Source: a virus. Taken from it: a stretch of 21,471 bases of DNA. Each line of letters opens with the position of its first letter. Positions within the stretch are counted from its first letter, which is position 1. Location: positions 1 to 21,471 of the IMG/VR virus record IMGVR_UViG_3300020427_000010. One strand, given 5' to 3'. This document shows, piece by piece, positions 1-9,361 of the stretch. The translations under genes were made by a program, and so were the position numbers. The notes beneath the pieces are model-generated. The model had not been told where the DNA came from, did no database searches, and saw only the letters and a program-made list of their open reading frames with translations.

Positions 1-114
1 TATAGACCTACTAATAGCTGTTGATTTTTTGACAGTAGACAAATCTCCATGAGATGGATGTTTTGTAAAATCCATGTCAAAATCAACGTAATCTTTTCCG
101 TATGTAGTAGCCAT
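1..114 (-). CDS. 25: Baseplate wedge protein gp25, N-terminal part (runs off the left edge)
   Basis: The 38 codons visible before the window edge begin MATTYGKDYVDFDMDFTKHP and continue with a G-D-L-S-x-V-K-K-S-T-A-I-x-R-S-I stretch. This is the typical N-terminus of the T4 gp25 / P2 gpW family, in which a phi-x-phi-x-F-x-x-H-P segment is followed by a D-L-x-x-x-x-x-x-x-A-I-x-x-S-I helix. In the family the protein sits in the inner baseplate wedge and helps trigger sheath polymerisation. It is the last visible gene of the leftward late operon, 25 nt downstream of the 695-residue structural gene. Only the N-terminal third or so is present, so the conserved C-terminal part cannot be checked. 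Confidence 0.8.
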   Translation of the reverse strand, partial: MATTYGKDYVDFDMDFTKHPSHGDLSTVKKSTAISRSI

Positions 115-139
115 ATCTTGCTCTTAATATTTAGTTAAA

Positions 140-2227
140 TTAAAATAATAGTGTTCCTAGCTTCTCTGCTGGGCTCTTATCTTTCCATTTTTCTGCATCA
201 TCACTTCCTTTGTCTAGTGCACTTGCAATCCCTTCCTTCACAGCTTGAGCTGCAGCTTCAGCTTTAGCCAATTCTTCAGGTGATTGAGAATCATCACCAC
301 CAAGAAGACCTAATACAAGTGCTAATAAATCTATTGGGTTTTTACTACCCCCTCCCGCAATAAGTTTATCTCCTTCTGTACCAACAAATAATATTCCTGC
401 TGCGTATCCATGATTTGGAATTCCTGTTGCATTCTGTAATTCTGACTTTATCCCCTCATTACCCCCGCTTTGATTTGGAATGTAAAGGGCGTACACACCC
501 TGAGAGGGCAACGTTATTCGGAAGAATCCCAAAAACTCATCAATAAGGTCAATCAGATATTGTAAAAATGCTTCAATCTCTGCAAGCATGTCAATCATAT
601 CTTGAATAAAAACAGAAGAATCCGAAATCATTCCTTTTAGTTGTTTAACAAAATTCTCTAATGTTTGAAAAAATTCACCCCAGCCAGGAACAACATCTTT
701 GATTTGAATTCCATCAAAATCAGGTGGAGTGGAATCTGGAAGTATCATCAATTTTTCCATTGCAACTTTTCCAACCTTTGGATATATTCTACTCCCATGT
801 GGTGATTCTGTACTACCTTGACCGACCATAACATAATTTTCAAAATTTTCTGTTGCTACACCATAAGATCCTCTTTTTTCCATTTCCAAAACAGTATCGC
901 CAGGAATCCACGGATTATATCCATCAATACCTCTGATTGGAGATACTTCTATCTCCATGTTCACCCATCTTTCATCTGGATTCATATCAAAATCTGCTTT
1001 CTGTGTAGCCGGAACTCCTGGACTCAGAAAAATTGGATCACCCACATCATCAACCACTCTAACTTCTTTCGTTCCTGTCATAGTTGTTGCAATAGTAGCG
1101 GCAGAGTTAACAGACCTTACTTTTCCAAGGCTTCCATATCTCTTCCCCCCTATGATATCTTCTGCAGCAAATAATTTATACTTGGTATCAACCTGAGTCA
1201 ATTTAAGTGTTACATCATTTGGAGTAATAATCTCTGTTAATGAATCTAATAAATTTTGACCAGTAGTTGCTGCAAATTCAGGAATATCAGAAAACATTTG
1301 AGAGAACTTATTAAAAACATCACGAAACGTAGTGAAATCTGGAGCTCCAATAATAATAGCTATTGCTCCACACCCACCATCAAATTCTGTATTCCCTAAA
1401 ATATTAGGTTTACCTGGTGTAACTTTAGAATTGAGTGCCTTTCTTGAGGCTATATAATCTTTAATTATTTTACCATCTTCACTCTCCTTACCCAAATCAA
1501 ATAATTCTAATCCAAAATCTTTCTGTGGATTCCATCCAGTATAAGAATTACCATCAATATCATAAACTGTAGCACCTGCAGCTGGTGCACCAGAAACTTT
1601 CCCCACCAACTTATATCTAGGAACATCCCCCTCATCATCAAATGCTTTTGTAAATTCAGCAATTACTTCTTCTACTGTAAATGTAGGAAATTTACTTGCA
1701 TTTTCAAGGGGATCTGGTATTGGATCAAAATCATTATATCCTGCAGGAATTAATTTTCTTGGCTGGGCTAATTTTGGTTTAACATCTCCTGCGGTTAACT
1801 GTGCTGTTGTAGGCAGTCCCGTCTTATCTACATAATTTCCATTTTCATCTTTCCATTGCCATATTCGTACTCCACCTTCATCTCTTAATTGTTCAAACCC
1901 ATAATCAAATTTTTGTGTTGGAGATACATTTTTATCAAAATATGGATCGACATACAAATAGTAATACCCCGCTTCTTTTAAATCCTGAATCTGTTTAATA
2001 ACTTCATCTGCCAATGCATCCAATGCCATCAAGAGTGGGTTAATATTTTGTAACTGGGCCATAAGTTTAACCACTTCCATTCCAGCACTTGCAAGCTTCA
2101 GAGTAGACTTCACAGTTTCAGCAAGATTTGAGGCGCCCTGCGCCAACGCAGATATATCTCCCGCCTTCGCAATTTGATGGGGTTTCCATTCAGCTTTTGC
2201 TGTTAATAATGCACTAAACTCAGCCAT
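140..2227 (-). CDS. Large structural protein of unknown function (695 aa), baseplate operon
   Basis: I do not recognise this protein. The N-terminal 90 residues are alanine- and leucine-rich helix (probable coiled coil), followed by a long mixed beta-type region with many Gly, Asp, Pro and aromatic residues. A strongly helical, hydrophobic patch lies at about residues 520-570, followed by a region with a Y-A-L-Y-I-P-N motif, and a charged Ala/Lys-rich tail ends the protein. There is no signal peptide. It lies between the gp5-like spike block and gene 25, in one leftward late operon, and its start overlaps the 60-residue upstream gene by 8 nt, which suggests translational coupling. By position it should be a virion component, perhaps a baseplate or fibre-attachment protein. 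The role is inferred from context only. Confidence 0.75.
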   Translation of the reverse strand: MAEFSALLTAKAEWKPHQIAKAGDISALAQGASNLAETVKSTLKLASAGMEVVKLMAQLQNINPLLMALDALADEVIKQIQDLKEAGYYYLYVDPYFDKNVSPTQKFDYGFEQLRDEGGVRIWQWKDENGNYVDKTGLPTTAQLTAGDVKPKLAQPRKLIPAGYNDFDPIPDPLENASKFPTFTVEEVIAEFTKAFDDEGDVPRYKLVGKVSGAPAAGATVYDIDGNSYTGWNPQKDFGLELFDLGKESEDGKIIKDYIASRKALNSKVTPGKPNILGNTEFDGGCGAIAIIIGAPDFTTFRDVFNKFSQMFSDIPEFAATTGQNLLDSLTEIITPNDVTLKLTQVDTKYKLFAAEDIIGGKRYGSLGKVRSVNSAATIATTMTGTKEVRVVDDVGDPIFLSPGVPATQKADFDMNPDERWVNMEIEVSPIRGIDGYNPWIPGDTVLEMEKRGSYGVATENFENYVMVGQGSTESPHGSRIYPKVGKVAMEKLMILPDSTPPDFDGIQIKDVVPGWGEFFQTLENFVKQLKGMISDSSVFIQDMIDMLAEIEAFLQYLIDLIDEFLGFFRITLPSQGVYALYIPNQSGGNEGIKSELQNATGIPNHGYAAGILFVGTEGDKLIAGGGSKNPIDLLALVLGLLGGDDSQSPEELAKAEAAAQAVKEGIASALDKGSDDAEKWKDKSPAEKLGTLLF

Positions 2228-2402
2228 TCTGTTTTTCCTTTTCTTCTCTCTTGATCTTCGACTTTAAAACATTTTCCCAACCGGTTCGTTTTACGGCGAG
2301 AAGATCTGAATACATTTCAGCAAGTTTTTTAGTATTTTCTAACAACTTCTTAATATCATCTCTTCTTAGTTCTGCTTCTTTCCATCTAGATTCTTCTGCC
2401 AT
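2220..2402 (-). CDS. Small charged helical protein (60 aa)
   Basis: A 60-residue, highly charged protein starting MAEESRWKEAELRRDDIKK. Heptad-like spacing of Leu, Ile and Met suggests one continuous helix or coiled coil. Its ATG shares one base with the TAA of the upstream 892-residue gene (TAATG), and its 3' end overlaps the 695-residue gene by 8 nt, so it is locked into the baseplate operon by overlaps on both sides. There is no recognisable domain and no membrane segment. It could be a small adaptor or an assembly factor for the two large neighbours, but nothing in the sequence shows this directly. Confidence 0.65.
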   Translation of the reverse strand: MAEESRWKEAELRRDDIKKLLENTKKLAEMYSDLLAVKRTGWENVLKSKIKREEKEKQNG

Positions 2403-5080
2403 TAGTACTCCTTACCTCTACCATTATAAATTTCATATTTGTTTCTAGCCTTTTTTACTAACTCTACTAGTTGACCTAAACTCTGAATACTTTGTATTAA
2501 ATCTGTCATTAATTTAAGATCTTTTCCTAGTAAATAATTGCAACTATCGTAAATCGCTCTACCATAAGGAGCGTAACCTCCTGTACTATTTGCGGTTGGA
2601 ACAGCTGACACATAAACTGCTGGCGGTGTTCCCCTTGAAGTTGATGGAGATCCAGAGCGAGTTGGTTTACCAATACGTGCATCTATTTCCGCAATTCTAT
2701 TATCAAGATTGGTTTGTAGAGTACCAACTGTGGTAGAAAATGTTACCCATTTTGCATGACCGTTTTGACTACTAAAATTATCAAAATCTTGTTGTGTTCC
2801 ATCATCCTGAGCAGTTAAAGATCCCCACGCTGTATCGCCACCTGCAAATGTTACACTACGGCTAGACATTTCAGCCGCACTATAAAAAGCAGTTAATGAT
2901 GATTTTATGTCTGCCAATGCAGTATCGACTGCATTCGTTCCAGTAGTAGCACAAATATAAGTATCAAAACTTGCATCATTCGCTGAAGCAGAAGTCATGT
3001 GTTTAGTAGATACTCCTTCCATGATTGGATCACGAAATTTCGCTCCACCTGCTGTAGTCCCCTGTAATTCATCTATTACACCTGTTATAAATGCAACATC
3101 TGCATTAGTCGTACTTCCATCGGTTGTCAATTTTCTTGCTGCATAATTAGATACAATAACATAATCTGTTGGAGATATTGCAGACCTCCCTGAAGAATTA
3201 AAACCCACGGTTGGGTTTGTAGTTCCACCAGTAGAATTATGTGTAGGGCCTGAATAAGTTGTTGAATATCCTCCCCGCTTAATTACACCACTACTCACTC
3301 TATAATTATATGCAGTTTGAGTTGATGGTACACTTCCTGTAGTAGAATTAGGCGTTGGATTATACATTGCTTCATCCACCGGAACTATCGATTGAGATCC
3401 ATTTGTACTTGCCGCTAATGTTTGATCTTGTCGTACTAATGTTACCACACTTCCCAAACCTGTTCTTGGAAATGATGCCCGTGGCTCATCATCATTTGGC
3501 ATAGAATGACTTGCAATACTTGTGGCCGATCCTATCGTTGCAAGTGCTCCATTAGCTTGAGGTTCATAATAGAATTTTTCAGCACTATCGATAATATATC
3601 TGTGTTCTGGCAAAGCACCATCTTCATCAGCTCTTTTTACATCCCATCTCACATATCTTCCAGAAGGAATATCATCTTCACCTAATCCAGTAGGTTGTAT
3701 TCCTACAATTTCACTATTGTCTACTTCATACGCTTTATGTGTTCCTCCTATTGCTGGAAAAAATGGATTGTTTTCTACATAAGGATATGAGGTTTCATTG
3801 TATTCTTTTCCTTCAGATACCCAATCACCCCTTGCTCCTTTTGTCAAATCATTCGTTGCATTAGCACTTCCATTATCTGGATCAAAGAAACCAAGTAGGC
3901 CTACAAATTGAGAAGTATTTGCATTTAATAATTTGTGTGGAGAATCATCTGCCGTACTATAATCACCAGCATCATCTCCAACTGGCCTCCAATTTTGATT
4001 TATAACTAATCCTTCTCCGACTACTTCTATCTGACAAAAGATATCATTTTTTTGATATCCAAATGGAACACTATTCACAGTAAGAGTAATCGTTCCATCT
4101 GTTGTTGCAATTCCCGAATTACTAAGTCTGATTTTACTGTCTGCAGAACGTACTGCTGCAATGGTTACGTTATCATCTGGGATCCCTGTTCCACTAATCA
4201 CATCTCCATATTTAATTTTAGTAAGATCTGTCTCTGATATTTCTGTTACCTCTATACTACCTACTGTAGTTGTACCCGTGATAGTGAATGTGTTCACATG
4301 GTCTGCATGTCTTTTTAAATAAAACTTTTGGCCGAATGCTGCACCTACTGTAGTATATTGAGAATTACTACCTTGTGTCAAATGGTCTTGTAATGTCATA
4401 GTGTCTAATTCATTATATAATCCCTCACTTTGTGTTGCTACACTAGCAATGTTCACTTTAGCAAAGTCAGCATTCCATGTTCCCGCTTCACTTCCTACAT
4501 CATCTCCCCAAGCAACAGCATTACCAAAAGGAGTATCTTGATCTGGTGTAGAGTATGGAGTAATATCATCACTAATTTCTATTAGTTCTCCTGTCACCCT
4601 TGATCTAGCTAAATAATAATCTCGTACATCAGTACTAAATGTATTCTCACCCTGTGTCTGTGTTCCTGCTAAAGTAGTTAAATTAATAGTATATGTTTCA
4701 CTAATATCAGTAGCATTGATTCCCATAAAAGAAGTGTTTGGTTCTGTAAGACTGAGTGCACCATTTACTGTTTCATAAGCTGGTAAATTAAATTTTTTAA
4801 TACCTGTTGCATTACCTTTTATAGAACCTGCTCCATAACAAATTAATCTCTGTGCAGCCAATGATTGACATACGGTATGAAGAGACATATTTGTAGAAAC
4901 CCCTGATTCATTTTTTCCTCCTGTAAAGGCTTCACATAGAGCATTTAATCGTGTTTGAGAAAATTCTCTTAGTAGTGTAACAGAATCAAGAATTCCCGTT
5001 CTCGCAGACAAGTGAGTGCGAGGACTGTTATCCAATTCATCCTTTATTTCGATTATTTTCTTGTCAATTGCTCCTGCCAT
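2402..5080 (-). CDS. Large Ser/Thr/Gly-rich structural protein (892 aa), baseplate operon
   Basis: Not assignable to a named T4 gene. The N-terminal 80 residues are helical and charged. The body is rich in Thr, Ser, Gly and Asn, as is common in beta-structured tail proteins. Residues about 264-337 contain a T-I-T-G-T-T-T-V-G-S ... I-S-G-T-G-I-P-D-D ... I-R-L-S ... G-T-I-T-L-T-V pattern, which resembles the immunoglobulin-like or adhesin-type repeats found in phage tail and fibre proteins. The C-terminal 50 residues return to helix. AGGA five bases before the ATG, overlapping the stop of the upstream gene, gives a good ribosome binding site. Likely a virion protein at the baseplate periphery. 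The function is inferred from composition and position. Confidence 0.75.
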   Translation of the reverse strand: MAGAIDKKIIEIKDELDNSPRTHLSARTGILDSVTLLREFSQTRLNALCEAFTGGKNESGVSTNMSLHTVCQSLAAQRLICYGAGSIKGNATGIKKFNLPAYETVNGALSLTEPNTSFMGINATDISETYTINLTTLAGTQTQGENTFSTDVRDYYLARSRVTGELIEISDDITPYSTPDQDTPFGNAVAWGDDVGSEAGTWNADFAKVNIASVATQSEGLYNELDTMTLQDHLTQGSNSQYTTVGAAFGQKFYLKRHADHVNTFTITGTTTVGSIEVTEISETDLTKIKYGDVISGTGIPDDNVTIAAVRSADSKIRLSNSGIATTDGTITLTVNSVPFGYQKNDIFCQIEVVGEGLVINQNWRPVGDDAGDYSTADDSPHKLLNANTSQFVGLLGFFDPDNGSANATNDLTKGARGDWVSEGKEYNETSYPYVENNPFFPAIGGTHKAYEVDNSEIVGIQPTGLGEDDIPSGRYVRWDVKRADEDGALPEHRYIIDSAEKFYYEPQANGALATIGSATSIASHSMPNDDEPRASFPRTGLGSVVTLVRQDQTLAASTNGSQSIVPVDEAMYNPTPNSTTGSVPSTQTAYNYRVSSGVIKRGGYSTTYSGPTHNSTGGTTNPTVGFNSSGRSAISPTDYVIVSNYAARKLTTDGSTTNADVAFITGVIDELQGTTAGGAKFRDPIMEGVSTKHMTSASANDASFDTYICATTGTNAVDTALADIKSSLTAFYSAAEMSSRSVTFAGGDTAWGSLTAQDDGTQQDFDNFSSQNGHAKWVTFSTTVGTLQTNLDNRIAEIDARIGKPTRSGSPSTSRGTPPAVYVSAVPTANSTGGYAPYGRAIYDSCNYLLGKDLKLMTDLIQSIQSLGQLVELVKKARNKYEIYNGRGKEY

Positions 5081-5087
5081 TGTAATC

Positions 5088-5561
5088 CTACGATAAAGGT
5101 CCTGAAAATGGTATTGGTGGTGATCCTGGGATCAATCCACTTACTACCCACGTTTTTGTCCAATCATCTAATATGCCTGCCAACTCTTTTGAAAAACTCA
5201 TCCCCGATGCCTGTGGAGAAGAAAATAATTTTATTAACGGCCCTGTATGAGAAGGTGTTACAGCCGGTGGACCGATTTGATTCATAGACATATATGTTGC
5301 TGCCATAGATGTTAATGCCGTTGCTATCTGAGATCCTATCGCCGCGCCTGATGGTAATTGTGATAAAAAAACTTGTCCGATTGTCATTCCGGTGGGAATA
5401 TCTACTACATTTGATGTAGTAAATCCTCCTGCGTTTTGTCCCATCAGTAAATAATTTTTAAATGCTTTTGCAATCTTTTTTCCTGGGGTCAACGGATCAG
5501 CTTGATGAACTGAAAATACTCCTAATAATTCGCCGAACATTGTTGCTTTAACTAGTGCCAT
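5088..5561 (-). CDS. Unknown protein directly after the gp5-like spike gene (157 aa)
   Basis: A 157-residue protein rich in Gly, Ala, Ser, Met and Pro, with no signal peptide and no domain I recognise. Its ATG overlaps the stop of the gp5-like gene by one base (TAATG), so it is probably co-translated with the spike protein. The C-terminus ends in a Pro/Gly/Ser-rich segment (S-G-L-I-P-G-S-P-P-I-P-F-S-G-P). I looked for PAAR-type spike-tip features (conserved His/Cys zinc site, Pro-Ala-Ala-Arg repeats) because a PAAR-like gp5.4 can lie near gp5, and did not find them. A small baseplate or spike-associated protein is the best guess from context. Confidence 0.65.
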   Translation of the reverse strand: MALVKATMFGELLGVFSVHQADPLTPGKKIAKAFKNYLLMGQNAGGFTTSNVVDIPTGMTIGQVFLSQLPSGAAIGSQIATALTSMAATYMSMNQIGPPAVTPSHTGPLIKLFSSPQASGMSFSKELAGILDDWTKTWVVSGLIPGSPPIPFSGPLS

Positions 5562-7567
5562 TATTCTAAACTTTGTCCTATTTTTAAAGATTGAAGTAGT
5601 GGTAACTTAACAGAAGCCGGAGGCATCGGTGGACCTGACGGACCGGTTCCGGTTGGATGTGTATGTTCTACCACAATATCTATTAGTTCATTTAATATTT
5701 CTGCCAATGATGCAATTAATCCTTTAACTTTTACTTTACCCGTAGAACTTACTGTTACCTCACCTAATAATCCTTGCATAGAAGCTGCGCCTGATGCCTC
5801 TAATTTAAGTGTCGATAATAAACTACTCATTTGAGCATTTCCTGCTATACTAGAAAAATCTATATTTCCCAATAATGCGGTTCCTTTAATACCTGTAGTT
5901 CCCAAATTAGAATTTAATTCTATATCTCCAATAGGTTTTACTGCTACGGAAGCTCCCGCTCCGGCAAGGCCTAAATTCATTTCAACTGCACCAGACAAAA
6001 GATTGTCTGTACATTCCATTCCAATTTTACCTAGAGTAGCGGTTGTCTTTTTAGCATAACCCAAAGTCATTGATGGTAATACCCCAAATATAGATTCATT
6101 TACTGAATCAGTAATATTAAGAGTCATCCCCCCACCGGATTGTAATCCTAGAGAACCTTGAGCATTTAAACTATATGCTCCAGAGTGTACAGAATATTTA
6201 CCACCTACTTTCTTTTTATCATCTCCTATTGTACTAGTATCAGCTGATTTATTTTCAATTATTACATTGTTAGCACTTAACGTAAGTGACTCTGATGCAC
6301 TCATTGTCATCTTGGAGGATTCTAAATTAATTGCTCCCTTTGGATTATTAACATTAAATCGCCCTCTTTTTATAGCAACAGAATAATCACCATCAATCTT
6401 GTCTACTCTATTACCAAGAATATAATTTTCTTGTGAACCATCAACAGTCGTATAGTCACCCGCTTCAATGTGTGTATATTTTGCTCCTAAAATAATATTA
6501 TAATAATTGTTTACAATCTTATCAACTTTAATACCTACTGGATGAATTTCAGTAAAAGTACCTGTTCGATGATACCAATGTAATCTTTCCTCATTGGGAG
6601 TATCATCCATTTCAATAACATGACCACTTTCAGTTTGGTGTACATGATTGTAAGGATAGACAGCTGCCCAGGGAACTTTAGGTTCAGACCAAGCTTTACC
6701 ATCTGATGTAGGAATTTCCATTTGACCGACTTTTCGGTTTTGCATTTTTTCAAAAACAATTCCTGAAATTCTTGGATCACTCTTATCAGTATTTCCACGA
6801 ATTCCCCTCGCTAATCTATTTGTAGTTGGTTCTTTTAAATAATCTAAATTCCTAGTTGTTGATATAGTTGAATCTGCAAGCCCTGTATCAGGGTATGTTG
6901 ATCTAATTGGTTGTTCTACAACTTTAACAGTAAATGGTGGAGTTGGTGATTTCGTTCCAGTTCGACCAATCAAAGACCTTACTTCGGTTTTTTCTGTAAG
7001 GGTAGTATTAGCCGAAATTTTAACTGTCTGTACATCTTCAGTAGGATCAGGATTAGCATTATGAATAATACTTGCAGGTTCTCTGGGCACCATATCAGAA
7101 GCGGGATTATATTGTAAAGTTCTTGGTCCTATTTCATCTTTAAACTCTGGATGCCCCACATCAGCTCCGGGCTCTATATCACCTCTATCTAATCTTGGAT
7201 CGAGAAACCCCTGACCACCTACTGCTGTACCATCATTATTAACTCCCTTTGCATCTAATTCTGGAATACCACCAAGTGTTCCAAAGAACATTGGCTCTTG
7301 TCCTGCCTCACCATCACGATAAAATCCAACAACCCATGTTCCTTCTACTGGACCTAATGGAGATGTACCTACTCCTGTCTGACTTGCTGAAGTAATAGGC
7401 GCAACTGGATATGCCCACGGAAGGGAAATAGTAGGCATGTCATTCTTGTTTTCTGAATGCCACCCCAAAACTCTAATCTTACATCTTCCAAGATAAAGAG
7501 GATCATGGCGGTCTTCGACAACTCCTTGCCACCAAACAAATCCCTCTTTTCCCATAAAGTATGCCAT
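5561..7567 (-). CDS. 5: Baseplate central spike protein, gp5/VgrG-like, without lysozyme domain
   Basis: Residues 1-100 form the OB-fold typical of gp5/VgrG spikes (G-x-V-E-D-R-x-D-P-L-x-L-G-R-C-K-I-R-V, then G-T-W-V-V-G-F-Y-R-D-G and a P-x-x-F-G-T-L-G-G-I-P end). Around residues 300-345 there is an H-Q-T-E-S-G-H-V-I-E-M-D-D-T-P motif followed by H-R-T-G-T-F-T-E-I, the entry to the triple-stranded beta-helix. The body then shows short Ile/Leu/Val-Asn-Gly beta repeats. The C-terminus (from about residue 635) carries H-T-H-P-T-G-T-G-P-S-G-P-P, a metal-binding type spike end. T4 gp5 (575 aa) has a lysozyme domain between OB-fold and helix; none is visible here. The ATG is preceded by AGGA at 8 nt. 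In the family the trimer plugs the gp27 hub. Confidence 0.88.
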   Translation of the reverse strand: MAYFMGKEGFVWWQGVVEDRHDPLYLGRCKIRVLGWHSENKNDMPTISLPWAYPVAPITSASQTGVGTSPLGPVEGTWVVGFYRDGEAGQEPMFFGTLGGIPELDAKGVNNDGTAVGGQGFLDPRLDRGDIEPGADVGHPEFKDEIGPRTLQYNPASDMVPREPASIIHNANPDPTEDVQTVKISANTTLTEKTEVRSLIGRTGTKSPTPPFTVKVVEQPIRSTYPDTGLADSTISTTRNLDYLKEPTTNRLARGIRGNTDKSDPRISGIVFEKMQNRKVGQMEIPTSDGKAWSEPKVPWAAVYPYNHVHQTESGHVIEMDDTPNEERLHWYHRTGTFTEIHPVGIKVDKIVNNYYNIILGAKYTHIEAGDYTTVDGSQENYILGNRVDKIDGDYSVAIKRGRFNVNNPKGAINLESSKMTMSASESLTLSANNVIIENKSADTSTIGDDKKKVGGKYSVHSGAYSLNAQGSLGLQSGGGMTLNITDSVNESIFGVLPSMTLGYAKKTTATLGKIGMECTDNLLSGAVEMNLGLAGAGASVAVKPIGDIELNSNLGTTGIKGTALLGNIDFSSIAGNAQMSSLLSTLKLEASGAASMQGLLGEVTVSSTGKVKVKGLIASLAEILNELIDIVVEHTHPTGTGPSGPPMPPASVKLPLLQSLKIGQSLE

Positions 7568-7582
7568 AGTATTATCCTATTT

Positions 7583-9361
7583 TTATCTTGGGCCTGTTCT
7601 GCCTGTTTCTGGATTTACCGTTGCTGGTGGTCTATTAACATTTGATGTTTCATCGGCTTCTGGTGTTGATCTATCACTTCCAGGTGGAACTTTTAGTGAA
7701 TCTTTAATTGCCTCAAATTCTATCTCATATTTTTCTTTAGTAAAATGGTGTCGTAATTTAGTAATTAAATAATAACCACTTAAATACGCATGATGTTGTG
7801 ATTGTGTCTTTCCATCTCTATCTTCAATATACTGTGTGGGTAATTTAAATTCAATTAAATCTCCTACCGCTCTAGTAGATAATCCCGGCGCTCTAATATT
7901 TAATTTAATATTAGTAGCTTGTTGACCTTGTACTAATCGTGATTGCATCCATTGTTCTACTCTACTAGGAATAATGTTTAAATTGGATTTTACTTGTCCT
8001 CTTACTCCTTGTGATCCTATATCTTCTTTAAATCGAACATCATGTGCAAAATTAGTAGGATAAAAACTTATCACCGATTCAGGCGAACCCAATGCATCTT
8101 GTTTTTCAGTAGCTAGTTTCCCTTTTCCTAAATGAGTAAAAGAATCAGTAAAGTTTTTAGCATCGGCCGCTAGTGTTAGAAACTCTGTTATTTCAGTACC
8201 ACCTGTTGCCTCATTTATAAGTGTTTGTTCCCCAACCGGTTCTAACAAATTAAAATCTAATGTATCATATTTCATTCTAACCAAATCATGTGTAAGTAAT
8301 CGGTTGGAATACATACCTTTTGATAAATTTTGAAGAACATCAAAATTAGAAGAGAATGAATATGAATCAACGGCGGTCATTTCTACAGCAACGTTTTTAG
8401 CATCATCTTTCTGTGCGCCTAATCGTTTTGGTTGGATTACGTATGTTTCTTTAACAGGATCTTCTGGTGCAGTATATACTAGTTCATTTGGTGAGTTAGC
8501 ACTTTCTGGTTCTGTACTATATCCTGTACCTCCACCTGCCATAAGGGTTTCCATAGAAATAAAAAAGAATCCTCTTATAGATTCATAAAAAACAAAACTA
8601 GATCCAACTGCGTGTTTACCCGCAGATACTGCTCTTGATGCCAAGAAATTAAAAGCCTTAAATGGGGCTTGGTTTGGTATAATTAAATTTGTAAGGTTTT
8701 TAGTAGGTTCAATAAAGATTTTTTTAGCAATTCTACCCTTCTTAAAAAATTGTCTATAGAGAGAACTTACTACATCAGATATTTTTCGTGGTTCTAGTGA
8801 AGTTGGATCAAGCGCGGATTTTCTAACCTTTTGTTTTAGATTTAAAATGGCCTCTTCAGAAACGAAAGATAATTGATAGGATTGTAGTTGATCATTCTGT
8901 TTTATAATATTAGAAATTTTAACTACCCTAAATTTTAAATTAATTAAACCTTCATTTTGACTTCCCTCAAAGGGGCCAGGCTGGGTTTGTTGATTTCTTT
9001 CTCTTGCAAGGCCTTTTGTCTTTACTTGAATGTGTATAGTTTCTTCACCAATAATAGGAACACTTTCCAATAATCCTACACCATCTTGAATGCGTATATT
9101 TCCACTAAGATAACTTCCAAAAAGATCTTCATAGATATTAAAATCTGACCACGCCGCCTTTAGGTTAACAAACCCCCTTCTATTGGGAGAAGTAAGGGTA
9201 AGTTTTTGAAGCTCAAAGTCACCAGGGTATGAAGGGACTTTTCCTTGTTCTGCTTTTTTTAAAAATTGGCTTTTAGTTCCATGATCGGCGGTTTCTGTAG
9301 CAGTACCTGTACCAGCTTTCCGCCTATCAAGAATTGTACCAAATCCATCTCGTCCGGCCAT
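7583..9361 (-). CDS. 27: Baseplate hub protein, gp27-like (592 aa)
   Basis: The N-terminal third reads like the hub fold of gp27 and related myophage hub proteins: L-K-A-A-W-S-D-F-N-I-Y-E-D-L-F-G-S-Y-L-S-G and then I-x-D-x-x-x-L-L-x-x-x-P-I-I-G-E-E. These are followed by long alternating beta/helix segments and a C-terminal Y-x-L-S-G-Y-Y-L-I-T-K-L-R-H-H-F block that is common at the end of hub proteins. The gene is immediately upstream of the gp5-like spike gene, which matches the gp27-gp5 complex. At 592 residues it is about 200 longer than T4 gp27 (391). Its ATG overlaps the gp53 stop by one base (TAATG). The C-terminal 40 residues are Pro/Thr/Arg-rich and probably disordered. Family assignment rests on fold-like motifs and gene order. 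Confidence 0.78.
   Translation of the reverse strand: MAGRDGFGTILDRRKAGTGTATETADHGTKSQFLKKAEQGKVPSYPGDFELQKLTLTSPNRRGFVNLKAAWSDFNIYEDLFGSYLSGNIRIQDGVGLLESVPIIGEETIHIQVKTKGLARERNQQTQPGPFEGSQNEGLINLKFRVVKISNIIKQNDQLQSYQLSFVSEEAILNLKQKVRKSALDPTSLEPRKISDVVSSLYRQFFKKGRIAKKIFIEPTKNLTNLIIPNQAPFKAFNFLASRAVSAGKHAVGSSFVFYESIRGFFFISMETLMAGGGTGYSTEPESANSPNELVYTAPEDPVKETYVIQPKRLGAQKDDAKNVAVEMTAVDSYSFSSNFDVLQNLSKGMYSNRLLTHDLVRMKYDTLDFNLLEPVGEQTLINEATGGTEITEFLTLAADAKNFTDSFTHLGKGKLATEKQDALGSPESVISFYPTNFAHDVRFKEDIGSQGVRGQVKSNLNIIPSRVEQWMQSRLVQGQQATNIKLNIRAPGLSTRAVGDLIEFKLPTQYIEDRDGKTQSQHHAYLSGYYLITKLRHHFTKEKYEIEFEAIKDSLKVPPGSDRSTPEADETSNVNRPPATVNPETGRTGPR

Noticed and set aside
1171-1178. TATAAATT on the minus strand as a second late promoter (similar near-matches at 8213-8220 and 20044-20051)
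   Set aside because: Each has one mismatch and lies deep inside a coding region away from any gene start, as expected by chance in AT-rich DNA.
5088-5561. A PAAR-type spike tip protein
   Set aside because: Position fits, but the conserved zinc-binding and Pro-Ala-Ala-Arg type features are not present.
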